Shown here: piece after piece, positions 43,763 through 53,347 of the stretch
How positions within the stretch are numbered: position 1 is the first letter of the stretch
Layout of the letters: every line of letters begins with the position of its first letter
Origin: Phycisphaerae bacterium
GTDB taxonomy: Bacteria; Planctomycetota; Phycisphaerae; SM23-33
DNA: 64,000 nucleotides
Direction of reading: 5' to 3'
Assembly: GCA_030745875.1 (NCBI GenBank)
Contig: JASLNT010000129.1
Span: forward strand, 31,034-95,033
Program-made: the position numbers and the translations under genes
Notes under the pieces: model-generated
The model's input: only the letters and a program-made list of their open reading frames with translations
Told to the model about the DNA's origin: nothing
The model's database searches: none

Positions 43763-45267
43763 TCGGACTCCGATTCTCCGAGGCATAGCTCGAAGAGCTG
43801 GTCTTCTTCTATTTGTCCGCCCGGACGCTCCCCTGTCAATCGCCCGTTGCGAATGATCAGTATGCGGTCGGCCAGTTCGGTAAGCTCGATCAGTTCCGAC
43901 GATATCAGGATGATCGCACGCCCGGCAGCGGCGAGGTCGGCGATTATCTTGTACATCTGCTTTTTGGTCCCCACGTCGATACCCTGGGTCGGCTCGTCAA
44001 AGATCAGCACTTCCGGTCCAGCCGCCAGCCAGCGCCCGACAATCACCTTCTGCTGATTGCCCCCGCTGAGATTCTCGATCGACATCTCTCCAGACGGCGG
44101 ATCGACCGCCATGCGATCGATCATTTCCGCAGCGTTTGTTCGGATGCGACCCGGCGAGGCAAACGCCATCGCCCCGCTGAGTTTGTCGAGAATGCTGACT
44201 GTGATGTTTTCACGCACGGTTCGACCGGTGATGTTCCCGAATGTCTTGCGACCTTCCTGGACCATACCGATGCCCGCGGCCAGACTGCGGTGCGGAGCGC
44301 GTCGATGCAACAAATCGCCTTTGAACTTCACCGAACCGGAGGCGTGGCGCGCTCCGAATATCGCCCGGGCGATTTCCGTGCGACCCGAACCCACGAGTCC
44401 TGCGATACCGAGTATCTCTCCGGCGCGGAGATCGAACGAAATATCTTCAAACACACCGGGCTCCGTCAGACCGCGTACTTCCAGCAACAACTCACCCGGC
44501 TGGTTGGTCCTGGCGGGGAATATGTCCGAAAGATCCCGCCCGAGCATCATGCCCGTAAGATCCGACATGCTGCAGTCGGCCATTTTGCGAGTTCCGACCA
44601 TCCGCGCATCCCGCAAAACCGAAACGCGGTCGGCGATGCGAGGCAGTTCCGCCAATCGATGGGAAATGTAAACGATCCCCAGCCCGCGGTCCTTCAGTTC
44701 GCCGATAACGGTAAAAAGCTTGTCAACGTCTTCGGCGCCAAGGGCGGCCGTCGGTTCGTCGAACACCAGCACGCGGACGTTGCGTCCAATAGCAGAAGCT
44801 ATCTCGACCAGACATTGGCGGGCCGTACTCATCTCAGCCACCGGCTCGTCCACATCCAGGTCGAACTGCAAATGTTCGATTATCTTCCGTGCCTCGTCGC
44901 GAATGAAGCTGCGATCGATCCGCCGACTCCACCGCCCGACCAGCTCGCGCCCGAGCATGATATTCTCAGCCACGGTGAAGTTCTCCAGCACCGACAGCTC
45001 CTGGTAGATCACCGCGACGCCCATGTCCAGCGCCTGTCGCGGATGCGTTATCCGCACATCTCGACCATCAAAAATGATCCGCCCCTGGTAGTCGCCGAAA
45101 CGCCCGGCCAGCACGTTCATCAGCGTAGACTTGCCCGCCCCGTTCTCGCCGATCAAAGCATGGACCTCCCCCGCGCAAACATCAAAATCAACACCGTCCA
45201 GCGCCCGTACGCCGGAAAACGCCTTAACAATCCCCTCCATCCGCAATAGCGCATCAGTATCTGTCAT
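43759..45267 (-). CDS. sugar ABC transporter ATPase with two nucleotide-binding domains (RbsA-like)
   Basis: This 502-residue tandem ATPase starts at MTDTDALLRMEG. The first domain has GENGAGKST (Walker A), VFDEPTAAL (Walker B) and a signature in the MSTARQCLVEIA position. The second has a degenerate P-loop (GLVGSGRTE) but a good LSGGNQQK signature and LIFDEPTQGIDVG. This asymmetry is normal in RbsA/MglA/XylG. It powers uptake through the RbsC-like permease, whose start overlaps its stop. The YncE-like propeller gene lies 80 bp upstream on the same strand. Confidence 0.95.
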   Translation of the reverse strand: MTDTDALLRMEGIVKAFSGVRALDGVDFDVCAGEVHALIGENGAGKSTLMNVLAGRFGDYQGRIIFDGRDVRITHPRQALDMGVAVIYQELSVLENFTVAENIMLGRELVGRWSRRIDRSFIRDEARKIIEHLQFDLDVDEPVAEMSTARQCLVEIASAIGRNVRVLVFDEPTAALGAEDVDKLFTVIGELKDRGLGIVYISHRLAELPRIADRVSVLRDARMVGTRKMADCSMSDLTGMMLGRDLSDIFPARTNQPGELLLEVRGLTEPGVFEDISFDLRAGEILGIAGLVGSGRTEIARAIFGARHASGSVKFKGDLLHRRAPHRSLAAGIGMVQEGRKTFGNITGRTVRENITVSILDKLSGAMAFASPGRIRTNAAEMIDRMAVDPPSGEMSIENLSGGNQQKVIVGRWLAAGPEVLIFDEPTQGIDVGTKKQMYKIIADLAAAGRAIILISSELIELTELADRILIIRNGRLTGERPGGQIEEDQLFELCLGESESE

Positions 45268-45347
45268 AATTCCAAGCCCCCATTGAACGCGCAATCGCCC
45301 CCCAGATCAAGTTCGCTCTAGAGCAACATCGCCAAACGCAACGGCTG

Positions 45348-46601
45348 CTATTTGGTTGGATTGTCGGCGACTGAGACTTCTCGTTGCCTGGTCGCATTCT
45401 TCTTCTCGACCGGAACGCCTGTGAATGTCTTGATTGCTTTTGCTTTCGGTATCACCCGGCCGATTCCGAATTGGTCGCCTACTCGGATGGGCTTGCCGTC
45501 CTTAAAGTGGATCTCGATGAATTTCGAACTCAGGATTACTCCCTTTCCGTCGATACCTTTAAGCGTCGCGACTACTTTTTTGCTCCGAGCGTCTATCACA
45601 TCGCCCGTGTCCGGCCAGGCGTATTGACCGTCAAGGCTGAAGGTGATCCATCCATGCGATTTGCTCCGTACGTCGATGCACTGAAGCTTCTTTGGCGGCA
45701 TAACGGTGGCGTCAAACACCCACATTCTCTTGTCGCTGGGGTTGGGCAGCCAGATTTCCTTCTCATCCGGGGTCATTCCAACGCCGTGACTAAAGCCTTT
45801 GGCGTCTTTGACTTGCACCCAGTGCAGGACCTTCTGGTTGACCAGGTCGCCTACGTAGAAACCCACATTGTGAGAGTTAACGAAGCAGAGCGTCTCGGCG
45901 CCGTTAATGCAATATGGCGAGACTCGCCCCTTCTTACCGGTGGGATCCTTTCCGAACGGGCCGAACTGTTTGATGATCTTGTCGGTGGCGGTGTCGACAA
46001 CGAATATCTTCCCATGCCTGACTGAACCAAGGTACATTCGCTTGCCCGACGGGCTCATGATCGAATTGTGCCCGGCCCCTACTCCGATATCGATCTTGCG
46101 AATCAGTTTGCCCGTCTCACCGTCGAGGACGGCCATGGTGTTGGCAGTGTGCGACCACCAACCCTCGGGCACGTAAAGTTTCTTTCCGTCCGGCGTGATG
46201 CAGGTGCGGTCGAATCCGCCTTCAGGCTTGGGATACGATATTTCCCAGACCTTCTTTTCCTTGACGATATCGAAGCACATCATGTGGGTGTTCTTGTGGC
46301 TAATATAGAGTCGCCCCGCGGCCGCACTGGCGGCGCAACCGCGCGTACCGCCCATATCCGGAATGCTGATGTGCTTAACGAGCTTGTGTCCGTCGTCTAT
46401 GTCGTAAACGTAGATACCCGGTTTGGCGCGGTTTCGCATAGCCCCGTCGGGCGCGGTTACGTATAGCAGGCGTTTAACGCCCGTGTCGGAGGCGGCGGAT
46501 GATTTGGCTTTTTCATCTGCAGCAAGCCCAGTCAGAGGCGCCAGCGAAACGACTAGGGCGATCGTTATCGAGCCGATCAGTTTGGAGTGACGTGGATTCA
46601 T
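45348..46601 (-). CDS. exported YncE-like seven-bladed beta-propeller
   Basis: I start at MNPRHSKLIGSITIALV (417 residues), because AAAGGAG lies 8 bp upstream and a signal peptide follows. The longer open frame upstream overlaps the next gene. Repeats of the YncE/surface-propeller type are visible: GIYVYDIDDGHKLVKHISIPDMG, GRLYISHKNTHMMCFDI, TMAVLDGETGKLIRKIDIG, KIFVVDTATDKIIKQFGP and MWVFDATVMPPKKLQCIDV. No catalytic residues are seen. It could bind a ligand or partner outside the cytoplasm. It follows the haem-propeller gene by 26 bp. Confidence 0.85.
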   Translation of the reverse strand: MNPRHSKLIGSITIALVVSLAPLTGLAADEKAKSSAASDTGVKRLLYVTAPDGAMRNRAKPGIYVYDIDDGHKLVKHISIPDMGGTRGCAASAAAGRLYISHKNTHMMCFDIVKEKKVWEISYPKPEGGFDRTCITPDGKKLYVPEGWWSHTANTMAVLDGETGKLIRKIDIGVGAGHNSIMSPSGKRMYLGSVRHGKIFVVDTATDKIIKQFGPFGKDPTGKKGRVSPYCINGAETLCFVNSHNVGFYVGDLVNQKVLHWVQVKDAKGFSHGVGMTPDEKEIWLPNPSDKRMWVFDATVMPPKKLQCIDVRSKSHGWITFSLDGQYAWPDTGDVIDARSKKVVATLKGIDGKGVILSSKFIEIHFKDGKPIRVGDQFGIGRVIPKAKAIKTFTGVPVEKKNATRQREVSVADNPTK

Positions 46602-46627
46602 GTTCTGAGTCTCCTTTGACTTCCGAT

Positions 46628-48586
46628 TCACAGTGATTTGAGATACTCGATCAGTGCATCTATATCGTCCGGGGTCAGGTGCGAGGTCCGCCCGTGCCTG
46701 CCTTTGGAATTGAATTTCATTAGAACTTCCCGCAATGTGGCGGCCTGTCCGTGATGCAGAAACGGTCCGCCTCGCCACAGTTCCACCAGCGCTGGCGTGT
46801 CGAACACGGCGGTGCGGTCGGTCTCCACCTGCGTACCTACGTTGTACGCCGCCAAGTCCGTGAACAGCGGCCCGGGATGGCAGGCACTGCACTTGCTGCG
46901 TTCATCCTCAAAGATCAGCTTGCCGCGTGCGGCGCCTGGAGACAGTTTGCCCTTGACCAGCCACGGGCTCGGTTCGGGCTGCAATGAGCGGAGGTAAGCC
47001 TGGACTGCTTTGATGTCGGGCTCGGAGGCTTCTTTGAAGAGCGTGCTTCGGAAGCCCGCGGCGGCGGCGGTTTCCATATCCGCCCTGACGCCCTCAGACA
47101 TGACCGGCGGGGTCTTGTGCGACCAGATCATGGATCGCGTGTTCTTCGGGCTTCCAATCCCGTCGTTCAGCAGGTCCCAGTTCAGCCCGTCGACCCGACC
47201 GTCGGGATGACAGGTCGCGCAGCTCAACCAGAGTTCGTAGCAGTAAGTCGCGTCGTGGAAGATATCCTCGCCACGCCTCACATCGTCAGCGGGCATCTGG
47301 AAACCAAGCGGAACGGTGCGCGTAACTTCGTGGGTTTTCGCATTGATCATCGCCAGGTCGCCTGAGAAATACATCGCAGCGGCCAGTTGGCTTCCATCGG
47401 GCGAGATCGCAATACCCCTCGGGCCCCGCCCTTCCAACTCCAGCCACGCAATCACATTGTGCAGGTATAAACCCGCCCCGTACTGCGCCGGAAGCCTGCC
47501 GACAACCAGTTCGATCTGCCGGGTGGCTTTGTCGTCAGGGGGCGATGCTCCCACATAAACCGGAGCGCCTCGCACCGGACCTTCGTCGGAATCGAACGCT
47601 CCCCTCCCACCATCGCCAAGCGCCGCAATCTGCAAATCCAACCACTTGTGCAGCTTCGTCAGGTCTACCCTGCCGACTTCGTGAACGCCCGAGCATGCGA
47701 CCCACAACTTCGATCCGTCCGGCGAAATCGCCAGACCCCACGGATTGGCCGCCCCCAACCACGAGCGATCGATCAGGGCCGTCGCGTAATGTTTCTTCGC
47801 ATTGATATCAATCACGCTTATCGCGTTAGCGCTGATCCATCCGTATTCTATTTGTTCGGTCGGCAGGAGCGTGCGAGCGAGATTGTGCGCCGCGTACGCC
47901 CAGCGTCCGTCGGGCGAAACCACCACGCCCAGCACGTTCACACTGTTGGGCGGAAGCATAATGTTGGCGACAGTCTTGTTGGATTCGAGACTGACCAGCG
48001 ATACCGCGGCGCTCATCATAGGATCGCCCGCGCTGCCGGCGGGAAGTCGGTTGCCCACAACAGCCAACGACTCGTCCGGAGTCACAGCAATGTACCTCGG
48101 TTCGCGAACCACGCTGGCGCGTGCGATTTCCTTACCGCCGGCGAGACTCACAATCGAAATATTGTGCCCCGCCGAATCGGCCGCCAGCAGCAGTTTGCGT
48201 TTACGCGCCACCGCCAGACCGGTCGGCCGGACCGCATCGCCGAACCTGCGAAGCACCTTACCGGCGGTGCTGACCTCGGCGATGGTCCCGGCGAGATGTT
48301 CGGCGACGAATATCGACTTGGAGTCCGCCGACCAGGCAACGCCCATCGGTCTGGCCGCAAGCCTTGTTGTGCTCCTTATCCGCCCGAACGCATCGAGGGT
48401 GACCAGGGCTTCGCTCGTATGATCGCTTACCGCCAGTAACTTACCATCGGGCGAAAACTCAACATCCAAAGGCGATCTATATGCTCCTTCGGGCAGCACA
48501 GAGTCGCCCGGGTCCGGGTCATCCGACCCGCCGCAACCGGCCAGCCCAATCGCCAGCATCAACAAAATGTAAAACCTAGTGTCCAT
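46628..48586 (-). CDS. lipoprotein: YncE-like propeller fused to di-haem MauG/cytochrome-c-peroxidase-like domain
   Basis: This 652-residue protein has a lipoprotein signal (MLAIGLAGC). Residues about 35-420 are YncE-like propeller repeats (LDVEFSPDGKLLAVSDHTSEALV, KSIFVAEHLAGTIAEV, GLAISPDGSKLWVACSG). The C-terminal third holds two c-type haem sites, CATCH and CSACH, and a MauG/CcpA-type ending (GGPFLHHGQAATLREVLMKF). It should be a membrane-anchored electron-transfer protein or peroxidase, possibly acting on substrates held by the propeller. The gene lies between the YncE-like gene (26 bp) and the protease-ThuA gene (13 bp) on one strand. Confidence 0.9.
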   Translation of the reverse strand: MDTRFYILLMLAIGLAGCGGSDDPDPGDSVLPEGAYRSPLDVEFSPDGKLLAVSDHTSEALVTLDAFGRIRSTTRLAARPMGVAWSADSKSIFVAEHLAGTIAEVSTAGKVLRRFGDAVRPTGLAVARKRKLLLAADSAGHNISIVSLAGGKEIARASVVREPRYIAVTPDESLAVVGNRLPAGSAGDPMMSAAVSLVSLESNKTVANIMLPPNSVNVLGVVVSPDGRWAYAAHNLARTLLPTEQIEYGWISANAISVIDINAKKHYATALIDRSWLGAANPWGLAISPDGSKLWVACSGVHEVGRVDLTKLHKWLDLQIAALGDGGRGAFDSDEGPVRGAPVYVGASPPDDKATRQIELVVGRLPAQYGAGLYLHNVIAWLELEGRGPRGIAISPDGSQLAAAMYFSGDLAMINAKTHEVTRTVPLGFQMPADDVRRGEDIFHDATYCYELWLSCATCHPDGRVDGLNWDLLNDGIGSPKNTRSMIWSHKTPPVMSEGVRADMETAAAAGFRSTLFKEASEPDIKAVQAYLRSLQPEPSPWLVKGKLSPGAARGKLIFEDERSKCSACHPGPLFTDLAAYNVGTQVETDRTAVFDTPALVELWRGGPFLHHGQAATLREVLMKFNSKGRHGRTSHLTPDDIDALIEYLKSL

Positions 48587-48599
48587 AAGCCCTTAAGCG

Positions 48600-50207
48600 T
48601 TATTGTTTCTTCGAGGCGGCCCGCGGGGAAAGCGTTCGCTTGGCGGTCCACTCCACTGCGTTGTCCAGCAGCGTGTTGAACGTATCGTTGGCGAAATCGG
48701 CGGGCACGCCCAGCGAGGTGTAGAACACCCGCTGTTTTCCGATGGTTCGCACCCACGCGACCGGATGAGATTCTTTGGCGGCTTTTCCGGTCAACAGCAG
48801 CGTTACCCCCTTGCCGAGTTCCTTGTTTCGATAGAGTTTTCCGCTACGAGTCCACTCGTACACGCCAGCCAGAACCGGGTGTCTGGCGGTCCGAGTGTTG
48901 ACGATAACCTTAATACCCTTTTCGTCGCCGAGGTGCCCGCTGTAGCTGCCGCCGAGGACTTCGCGGTCGAATTCGAGGTATTTCTGGAATGCGTGGCTGG
49001 CCGTCCGCAAACCGATAATCGGACGTCCGGAAGCGATATAGTCTTTGACCATCTTGAGCTGGTCTCCGCTTATCTGCAGCCTGCGGGCGTAGACCACCAG
49101 GAGATCGGCGTCTTTGAGGCGTTGCAGATTCCCTAGTTTTTTCGCCTTGTCGACGCCAAACGAACGCGTGCATCTCACGAGGTATTTCTTCTCCATCCGC
49201 TCCTGCCAAGCGGTCAGGGATTCGACGGCCCTGTACTCCCTTGCCCCGCCGATCAGGTGGATGTTGAGCGTCTTCTTCGTTTGTTCTTTCTTGGCTTTCT
49301 CAGCCGCCTGCCACCTCTTGTATCCGTCCCGAACCCTCTTGGGCCAGGCGAATGTCGGAGCCTTGGACGGATCGTAGCCTTTTAGGTGATCGAGCTCCTT
49401 GTCCTTGCGATCGGTCACTTTCGTGTACCGCCAGGGAGTGTCTCCGAGCACTTCTTCGACGAGCTTCGCCAGGGCCGGATCGTATTCCTTGAGTTCCTTC
49501 CGCAGATTTACGTGGTTGTGCAGAGAGTCGTTCTCACGGTTGGTGTTGAACCAGGTTTGGACGGCTTCGGCCCAAAGCTCGCCATGGTTGTTAGACGCGT
49601 ACGTGCCCTTCCACAGCCCCTTGCTCTTGCCGGCGGCGTGAACTTCCCTCAGCCGCTTCTCGAACGTCTTGTCGACCATACCGGCTCCGCCGTGAATCTT
49701 GTGGGCGAATTCGTGTATGAAAATACTCTCGGTGTAGTACGGGTCGCCTTTGAAACTCAGGAGATTCTCCTCGGCGCAACTTACCATACTCCCTCCGCAT
49801 ATGCCCCGAGCCCGCATATTCCAGAAATCAGGATCCATCCGCCTCGATACGGGAATGTCAGTCGTGAACTCGTTATAAGCCATCACGACAATGCGCGTCC
49901 CGGCCTTGTTCAGGGCCTTGAGCATCTCCGTTCGCCCGCCGAGGATCTTGCCCACAAGATACGACGCCTCCCGCAACGCCGCATCCGAGACCTTCTCAGA
50001 ACTGATCACCGGCAGGGATGTGTTGATGTACTTCTTGTAGAAGTCCTTATCGAGCCCGAGCCTGGCGATCTCGCCGGCAGGCGGAGCGGTTATCTTCGAC
50101 AGGGCCTGTTGACTGTAGACCGGGGCGGTGGAGGAGATCGTAAGAAACACAATCACCACACCGCACGTGAGGCGTCCGATAAGTCCAGCCGATACATTAT
50201 TCGCCAT
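48600..50207 (-). CDS. exported lethal-factor-type metalloprotease fused to ThuA domain
   Basis: This 535-residue protein has a signal peptide (to about 32). Residues about 45-260 hold a zinc-protease site: HEFAH (H165, E166, H169), with GELWAEAVQTW 40 residues later, where E210 sits at the place of the third ligand in the anthrax lethal-factor (ATLF/M34) catalytic domain. Residues about 315-525 are a ThuA domain (LNIHLIGGAREY, LLVVYARRLQISGDQLKMVKDYIASGRPIIGLRTAS, KQRVFYTSLGVPADFAN). It is the first gene of the run leading to the sugar transporter. Protein cleavage combined with a sugar-linked fold is unusual, and the true substrate is unknown. Confidence 0.85.
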   Translation of the reverse strand: MANNVSAGLIGRLTCGVVIVFLTISSTAPVYSQQALSKITAPPAGEIARLGLDKDFYKKYINTSLPVISSEKVSDAALREASYLVGKILGGRTEMLKALNKAGTRIVVMAYNEFTTDIPVSRRMDPDFWNMRARGICGGSMVSCAEENLLSFKGDPYYTESIFIHEFAHKIHGGAGMVDKTFEKRLREVHAAGKSKGLWKGTYASNNHGELWAEAVQTWFNTNRENDSLHNHVNLRKELKEYDPALAKLVEEVLGDTPWRYTKVTDRKDKELDHLKGYDPSKAPTFAWPKRVRDGYKRWQAAEKAKKEQTKKTLNIHLIGGAREYRAVESLTAWQERMEKKYLVRCTRSFGVDKAKKLGNLQRLKDADLLVVYARRLQISGDQLKMVKDYIASGRPIIGLRTASHAFQKYLEFDREVLGGSYSGHLGDEKGIKVIVNTRTARHPVLAGVYEWTRSGKLYRNKELGKGVTLLLTGKAAKESHPVAWVRTIGKQRVFYTSLGVPADFANDTFNTLLDNAVEWTAKRTLSPRAASKKQ

Positions 50208-50355
50208 ACTGCCTGCTCTCCAGTCGGTATCGGAGCATTATAACCAAATACGCCCTGACAGTGAATCAGATTCGACCCACACCCGCCCGCGGCGCCGCTT
50301 GCATGGGGTTAACGCGGTGGGTATTCTCTTATTCTCCATGTGAAAGGAAACAATT

Positions 50356-53091
50356 ATGCTTAGACGATGGGGCGTATTGGCGTTGCTGTTAAACTGCACG
50401 ATTGCCGCCTGCGCCGCGGGCCAGACACTTCAGTGGAGTTCACTCCCTCCCCTGCCCCCGGCGTCGGGAATGAAGATCCAGCCCGGGCTGGCCGGACCCT
50501 TCGCTGGAGTGCATAAAGACGCTCTGATCGTAGCAGGCGGAGCGAACTTCCCTGACGGACTGCCCTGGGTGAAGCTTCCCGACGGCTCGAAACCGAAGAA
50601 GATTTACCACACTGATATTTACGTCCTGCTGAAGACCGGCAAGGAATACACGTGGAGGAATTCTGAGGTCAAGCTGCCTGATGGTTACAGTTACGGCGTT
50701 TCGATCGCCACCGACGATGGGCTGATCTGCATCGGCGGCGAGTACAGTCAAGACGGGGTCAGTAAGCTCAAATCTGACAAGGTTTTCACGATCAGGCATC
50801 TGGAGGAAGGCAAGGTTGAAATAGACGACAGCCTGCCCGCCCTGCCCCAACCATGTTCGGATATGGGAGGGGCGAAAGTCGGATCGGTAATCTACCTTGC
50901 CGGAGGCTCCGACAAAAAAAAGCAAACCAAGAACTTCTGGAGCCTCGATCTGTCCAAGAAAGGCGACGCCAAGGAGTTCGTCTGGAAAGAACTCGACCCC
51001 TGGCCCGGCGATCCGCGCTCGCACTTAGTGGCGGCTGCGGCTAGTAATGGAAAGAAGAACTGCTTCTACATATTCAGCGGACGATACAAAGACCGCGAGA
51101 GAGGATGGGTGTTCCTGAAGGACAGCTGGATGTACGACGGAGCCAAGTGGAACCGCCTGGCGGACGTCGGCGTGAATCTCCAGAATAAGACGCCCGTTTG
51201 CGTAATGGCCGCGACCGGAATCAGGATTGGAGCTAACCATATAGCAATCTTCGGCGGTGCAGACGGAAAACTGTTCGACAAGGTCGAGCAGGAACTTCCC
51301 CGACAAATCAAGTCCCTCCGCGATGCGGGCCAAACAGAACAAGCCGACACACTTGAAAAGAAAAAGAACGATCTGTACACAAACCACCCCGGTTTTTCCC
51401 GCGATATTCTCGCGTATCACACGGTGACTGATACGTGGCGTCCAATCGGCAAGTTTGCCGAATCGGATATCGACGGAATCACGGCTGGCTCGCACGTAAC
51501 GGCTACCGCGGTCAAATGGGGCAAGGACATCATCATTCCCAGCGGCGAGGTGCGGCCGGGGGTCAGATCGCCGAAAATATGGGTCGTCTCGCCCGGAAAG
51601 ACCGACAGCTTCGGAGCGATTAATTACGTAGTTCTGGGCGCGTACCTGCTGGCGCTGGTGGGCATGGGATACTACTTCTCCAGACGCGAGAACAGCACAG
51701 ACGACTTCTTCAAGGCAGGCAACCGCATCCCCTGGTGGGCCGCGGGCCTGAGCATATTCGGTACTCAGCTAAGCGCGATAACCTTTATGGCGATCCCGGC
51801 AAATACGTTTGGGTCCGACTGGCGTATGTTCGTACTCAACATGACCATTATCATGGTCGCACCGCTGGTGGTCTTCGGTTTCCTCCCCTTTTACCGGCGG
51901 CTGAATGTAACCACCGCCTACGAATTCATCGAGAAACGCTTCAACCTGCCTACTCGCCTGCTCGCCAGCGCGCTGTTCATCACGTTCCAGCTGGCCAGGA
52001 TCGGAATCGTGCTGTACCTGCCGTCGATCGCATTGTCGGTGGTCACGGGCGTCGACATCGCAATATGCATAACGGTGATGGCGCTGTTGTCGATCGCCTA
52101 CACCGTAATGGGCGGGATAGAGGCGGTTATCTGGACGGACGTTATCCAGGTGATCGTACTGCTGGGCGGAGCACTGCTGGTGCTCTGCATGATTCCGTTT
52201 TCGATCGACGGAGGATGGAACTCGATGGTCGACCTGGCCGAATCCGGCGATAAACTGCGATTGCTTGACTTCCATTTCAACTGGAAGAGCCCGACGTTCT
52301 GGATTCTCGTTTTCGGCGGTGTGGGAGCCAATATCTACAGTTACGCCTGCGACCAGACCGTCATTCAGCGATACCTGACAACCAAGAGCGAAAAGGACGC
52401 CGCCCGCGGAATATGGACCGGAGCGTTGCTGGCGATCCCGGCCTCGCTGATCTTCTTTGGCATCGGAACGGTGCTGTACTCGTTCTACAAGACCCAGCCG
52501 ACAGCGCTTAACGCCGTTATCGAAAAACCCGACGGGATATTCCCGTGGTATATCGTCACCCAACTGCCGCCGGGCGTTTCAGGACTGCTTATCGCCGGTG
52601 TGTTCGCCGCTGCGATGTCAAGCCTGGACAGTTCGATGAACAGCGTAGCAACCGCATTCACCACTGACTATTATCGGCGATTGCAACCGGAGGTCAGCGA
52701 CCGCAGTTGTCTCAACGTCGCACGGATCGTCACTGTCGTCATCGGTCTTGGGGGAATGGCCCTGGCGCTTGCGATGGACACGTGGAACATCGAGTCCCTG
52801 TGGGATCAGTTCAACCGCTTTATCGGACTGTTTGGCGCGGGCCTGGCGGGCCTGTTTATGCTGGCGGTTTTCACGAGACGCACATCCGGATACGGAGCGT
52901 TAATCGGCCTGCTCTGCAGCGCTGGAGTTCAGTACTGGCTGAAAGAGTTGGACTGCATTCACGGAATCCTGTTCAATATCACCGGTATGGGTTCGTGCTT
53001 CATTGTCGGATACCTCGCCAGTATCGTTCTTCGCAACCAAAAACCCATCGACGGATTGACCATATACACCATGCCGGATCGGGAGGATTAG
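50356..53091 (+). CDS. NanM-like Kelch propeller fused to sodium:solute symporter
   Basis: This 911-residue fusion starts 6 bp after AAAGGAA. A signal peptide is followed by a Kelch-type propeller (about 25-415) of the N-acetylneuraminate epimerase/cyclically permuted mutarotase type: AGVHKDALIVAGGANFPDG, GYSYGVSIATDDGLICIGGE, YIFSGRY, HIAIFGGADG and HVTATAVKWGKDIIIPSGE. From about 420 comes an SSS transporter with about 13 helices (STDDFFKAGNRIPWWAAGLSIFGTQLSAITFMAIP, VFAAAMSSLDSSMNSVATAFT). The propeller would convert the sugar anomer outside the membrane and the symporter would import it with sodium. Sialic acid is the best guess given the nearby sialidase. No nanA or nanE is in the window. 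Confidence 0.93.
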   Translation: MLRRWGVLALLLNCTIAACAAGQTLQWSSLPPLPPASGMKIQPGLAGPFAGVHKDALIVAGGANFPDGLPWVKLPDGSKPKKIYHTDIYVLLKTGKEYTWRNSEVKLPDGYSYGVSIATDDGLICIGGEYSQDGVSKLKSDKVFTIRHLEEGKVEIDDSLPALPQPCSDMGGAKVGSVIYLAGGSDKKKQTKNFWSLDLSKKGDAKEFVWKELDPWPGDPRSHLVAAAASNGKKNCFYIFSGRYKDRERGWVFLKDSWMYDGAKWNRLADVGVNLQNKTPVCVMAATGIRIGANHIAIFGGADGKLFDKVEQELPRQIKSLRDAGQTEQADTLEKKKNDLYTNHPGFSRDILAYHTVTDTWRPIGKFAESDIDGITAGSHVTATAVKWGKDIIIPSGEVRPGVRSPKIWVVSPGKTDSFGAINYVVLGAYLLALVGMGYYFSRRENSTDDFFKAGNRIPWWAAGLSIFGTQLSAITFMAIPANTFGSDWRMFVLNMTIIMVAPLVVFGFLPFYRRLNVTTAYEFIEKRFNLPTRLLASALFITFQLARIGIVLYLPSIALSVVTGVDIAICITVMALLSIAYTVMGGIEAVIWTDVIQVIVLLGGALLVLCMIPFSIDGGWNSMVDLAESGDKLRLLDFHFNWKSPTFWILVFGGVGANIYSYACDQTVIQRYLTTKSEKDAARGIWTGALLAIPASLIFFGIGTVLYSFYKTQPTALNAVIEKPDGIFPWYIVTQLPPGVSGLLIAGVFAAAMSSLDSSMNSVATAFTTDYYRRLQPEVSDRSCLNVARIVTVVIGLGGMALALAMDTWNIESLWDQFNRFIGLFGAGLAGLFMLAVFTRRTSGYGALIGLLCSAGVQYWLKELDCIHGILFNITGMGSCFIVGYLASIVLRNQKPIDGLTIYTMPDRED

Positions 53092-53104
53092 GAATGTCGG
53101 GGCA

Positions 53105-53227
53105 ATGCTGCTTATCTTCCTTGTACCCGCCGGGCGCGCCGAGGAAACTGTCAAAACAGGCCTTGCGGTGCATGCGGGGTCCACCGACGGAAAACTGGCG
53201 TGGAAGTTCCTGGCGGGCGATAAGTAA
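53105..53227 (+). pseudogene. possible remnant of an exported SAM-methyltransferase/PQQ-propeller gene
   Basis: A 40-codon frame reads MLLIFLVPAGRAEETVKTGL, then AVHAGSTDGKLAWKFLAGDK and stop. The start looks like a signal peptide end. The rest resembles the opening (GLVVHLGCGDGKLTAALRAGD-like) of large planctomycete proteins that join a methyltransferase to a PQQ propeller. It would be the first 40 residues only. The gene at the right window edge has a propeller of the matching kind. The call rests on similarity recognised by eye over one short stretch. Confidence 0.35.
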
Positions 53228-53347
53228 CTATCGGACGCAAACCGCAGGAGTAATGTGTGCGGTCGCAGTCGAACCCACGCCGTAAATATATGCAATTAGG
53301 GAACTCGCCGGCTGCTGACGAGTCAAAAGCAGTGGTGAGACGACATT

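Noticed and set aside
43813..45249. 478-codon plus-strand open frame
   Set aside because: Antisense to the ABC ATPase gene; His/Arg/Gln-rich and without motifs.
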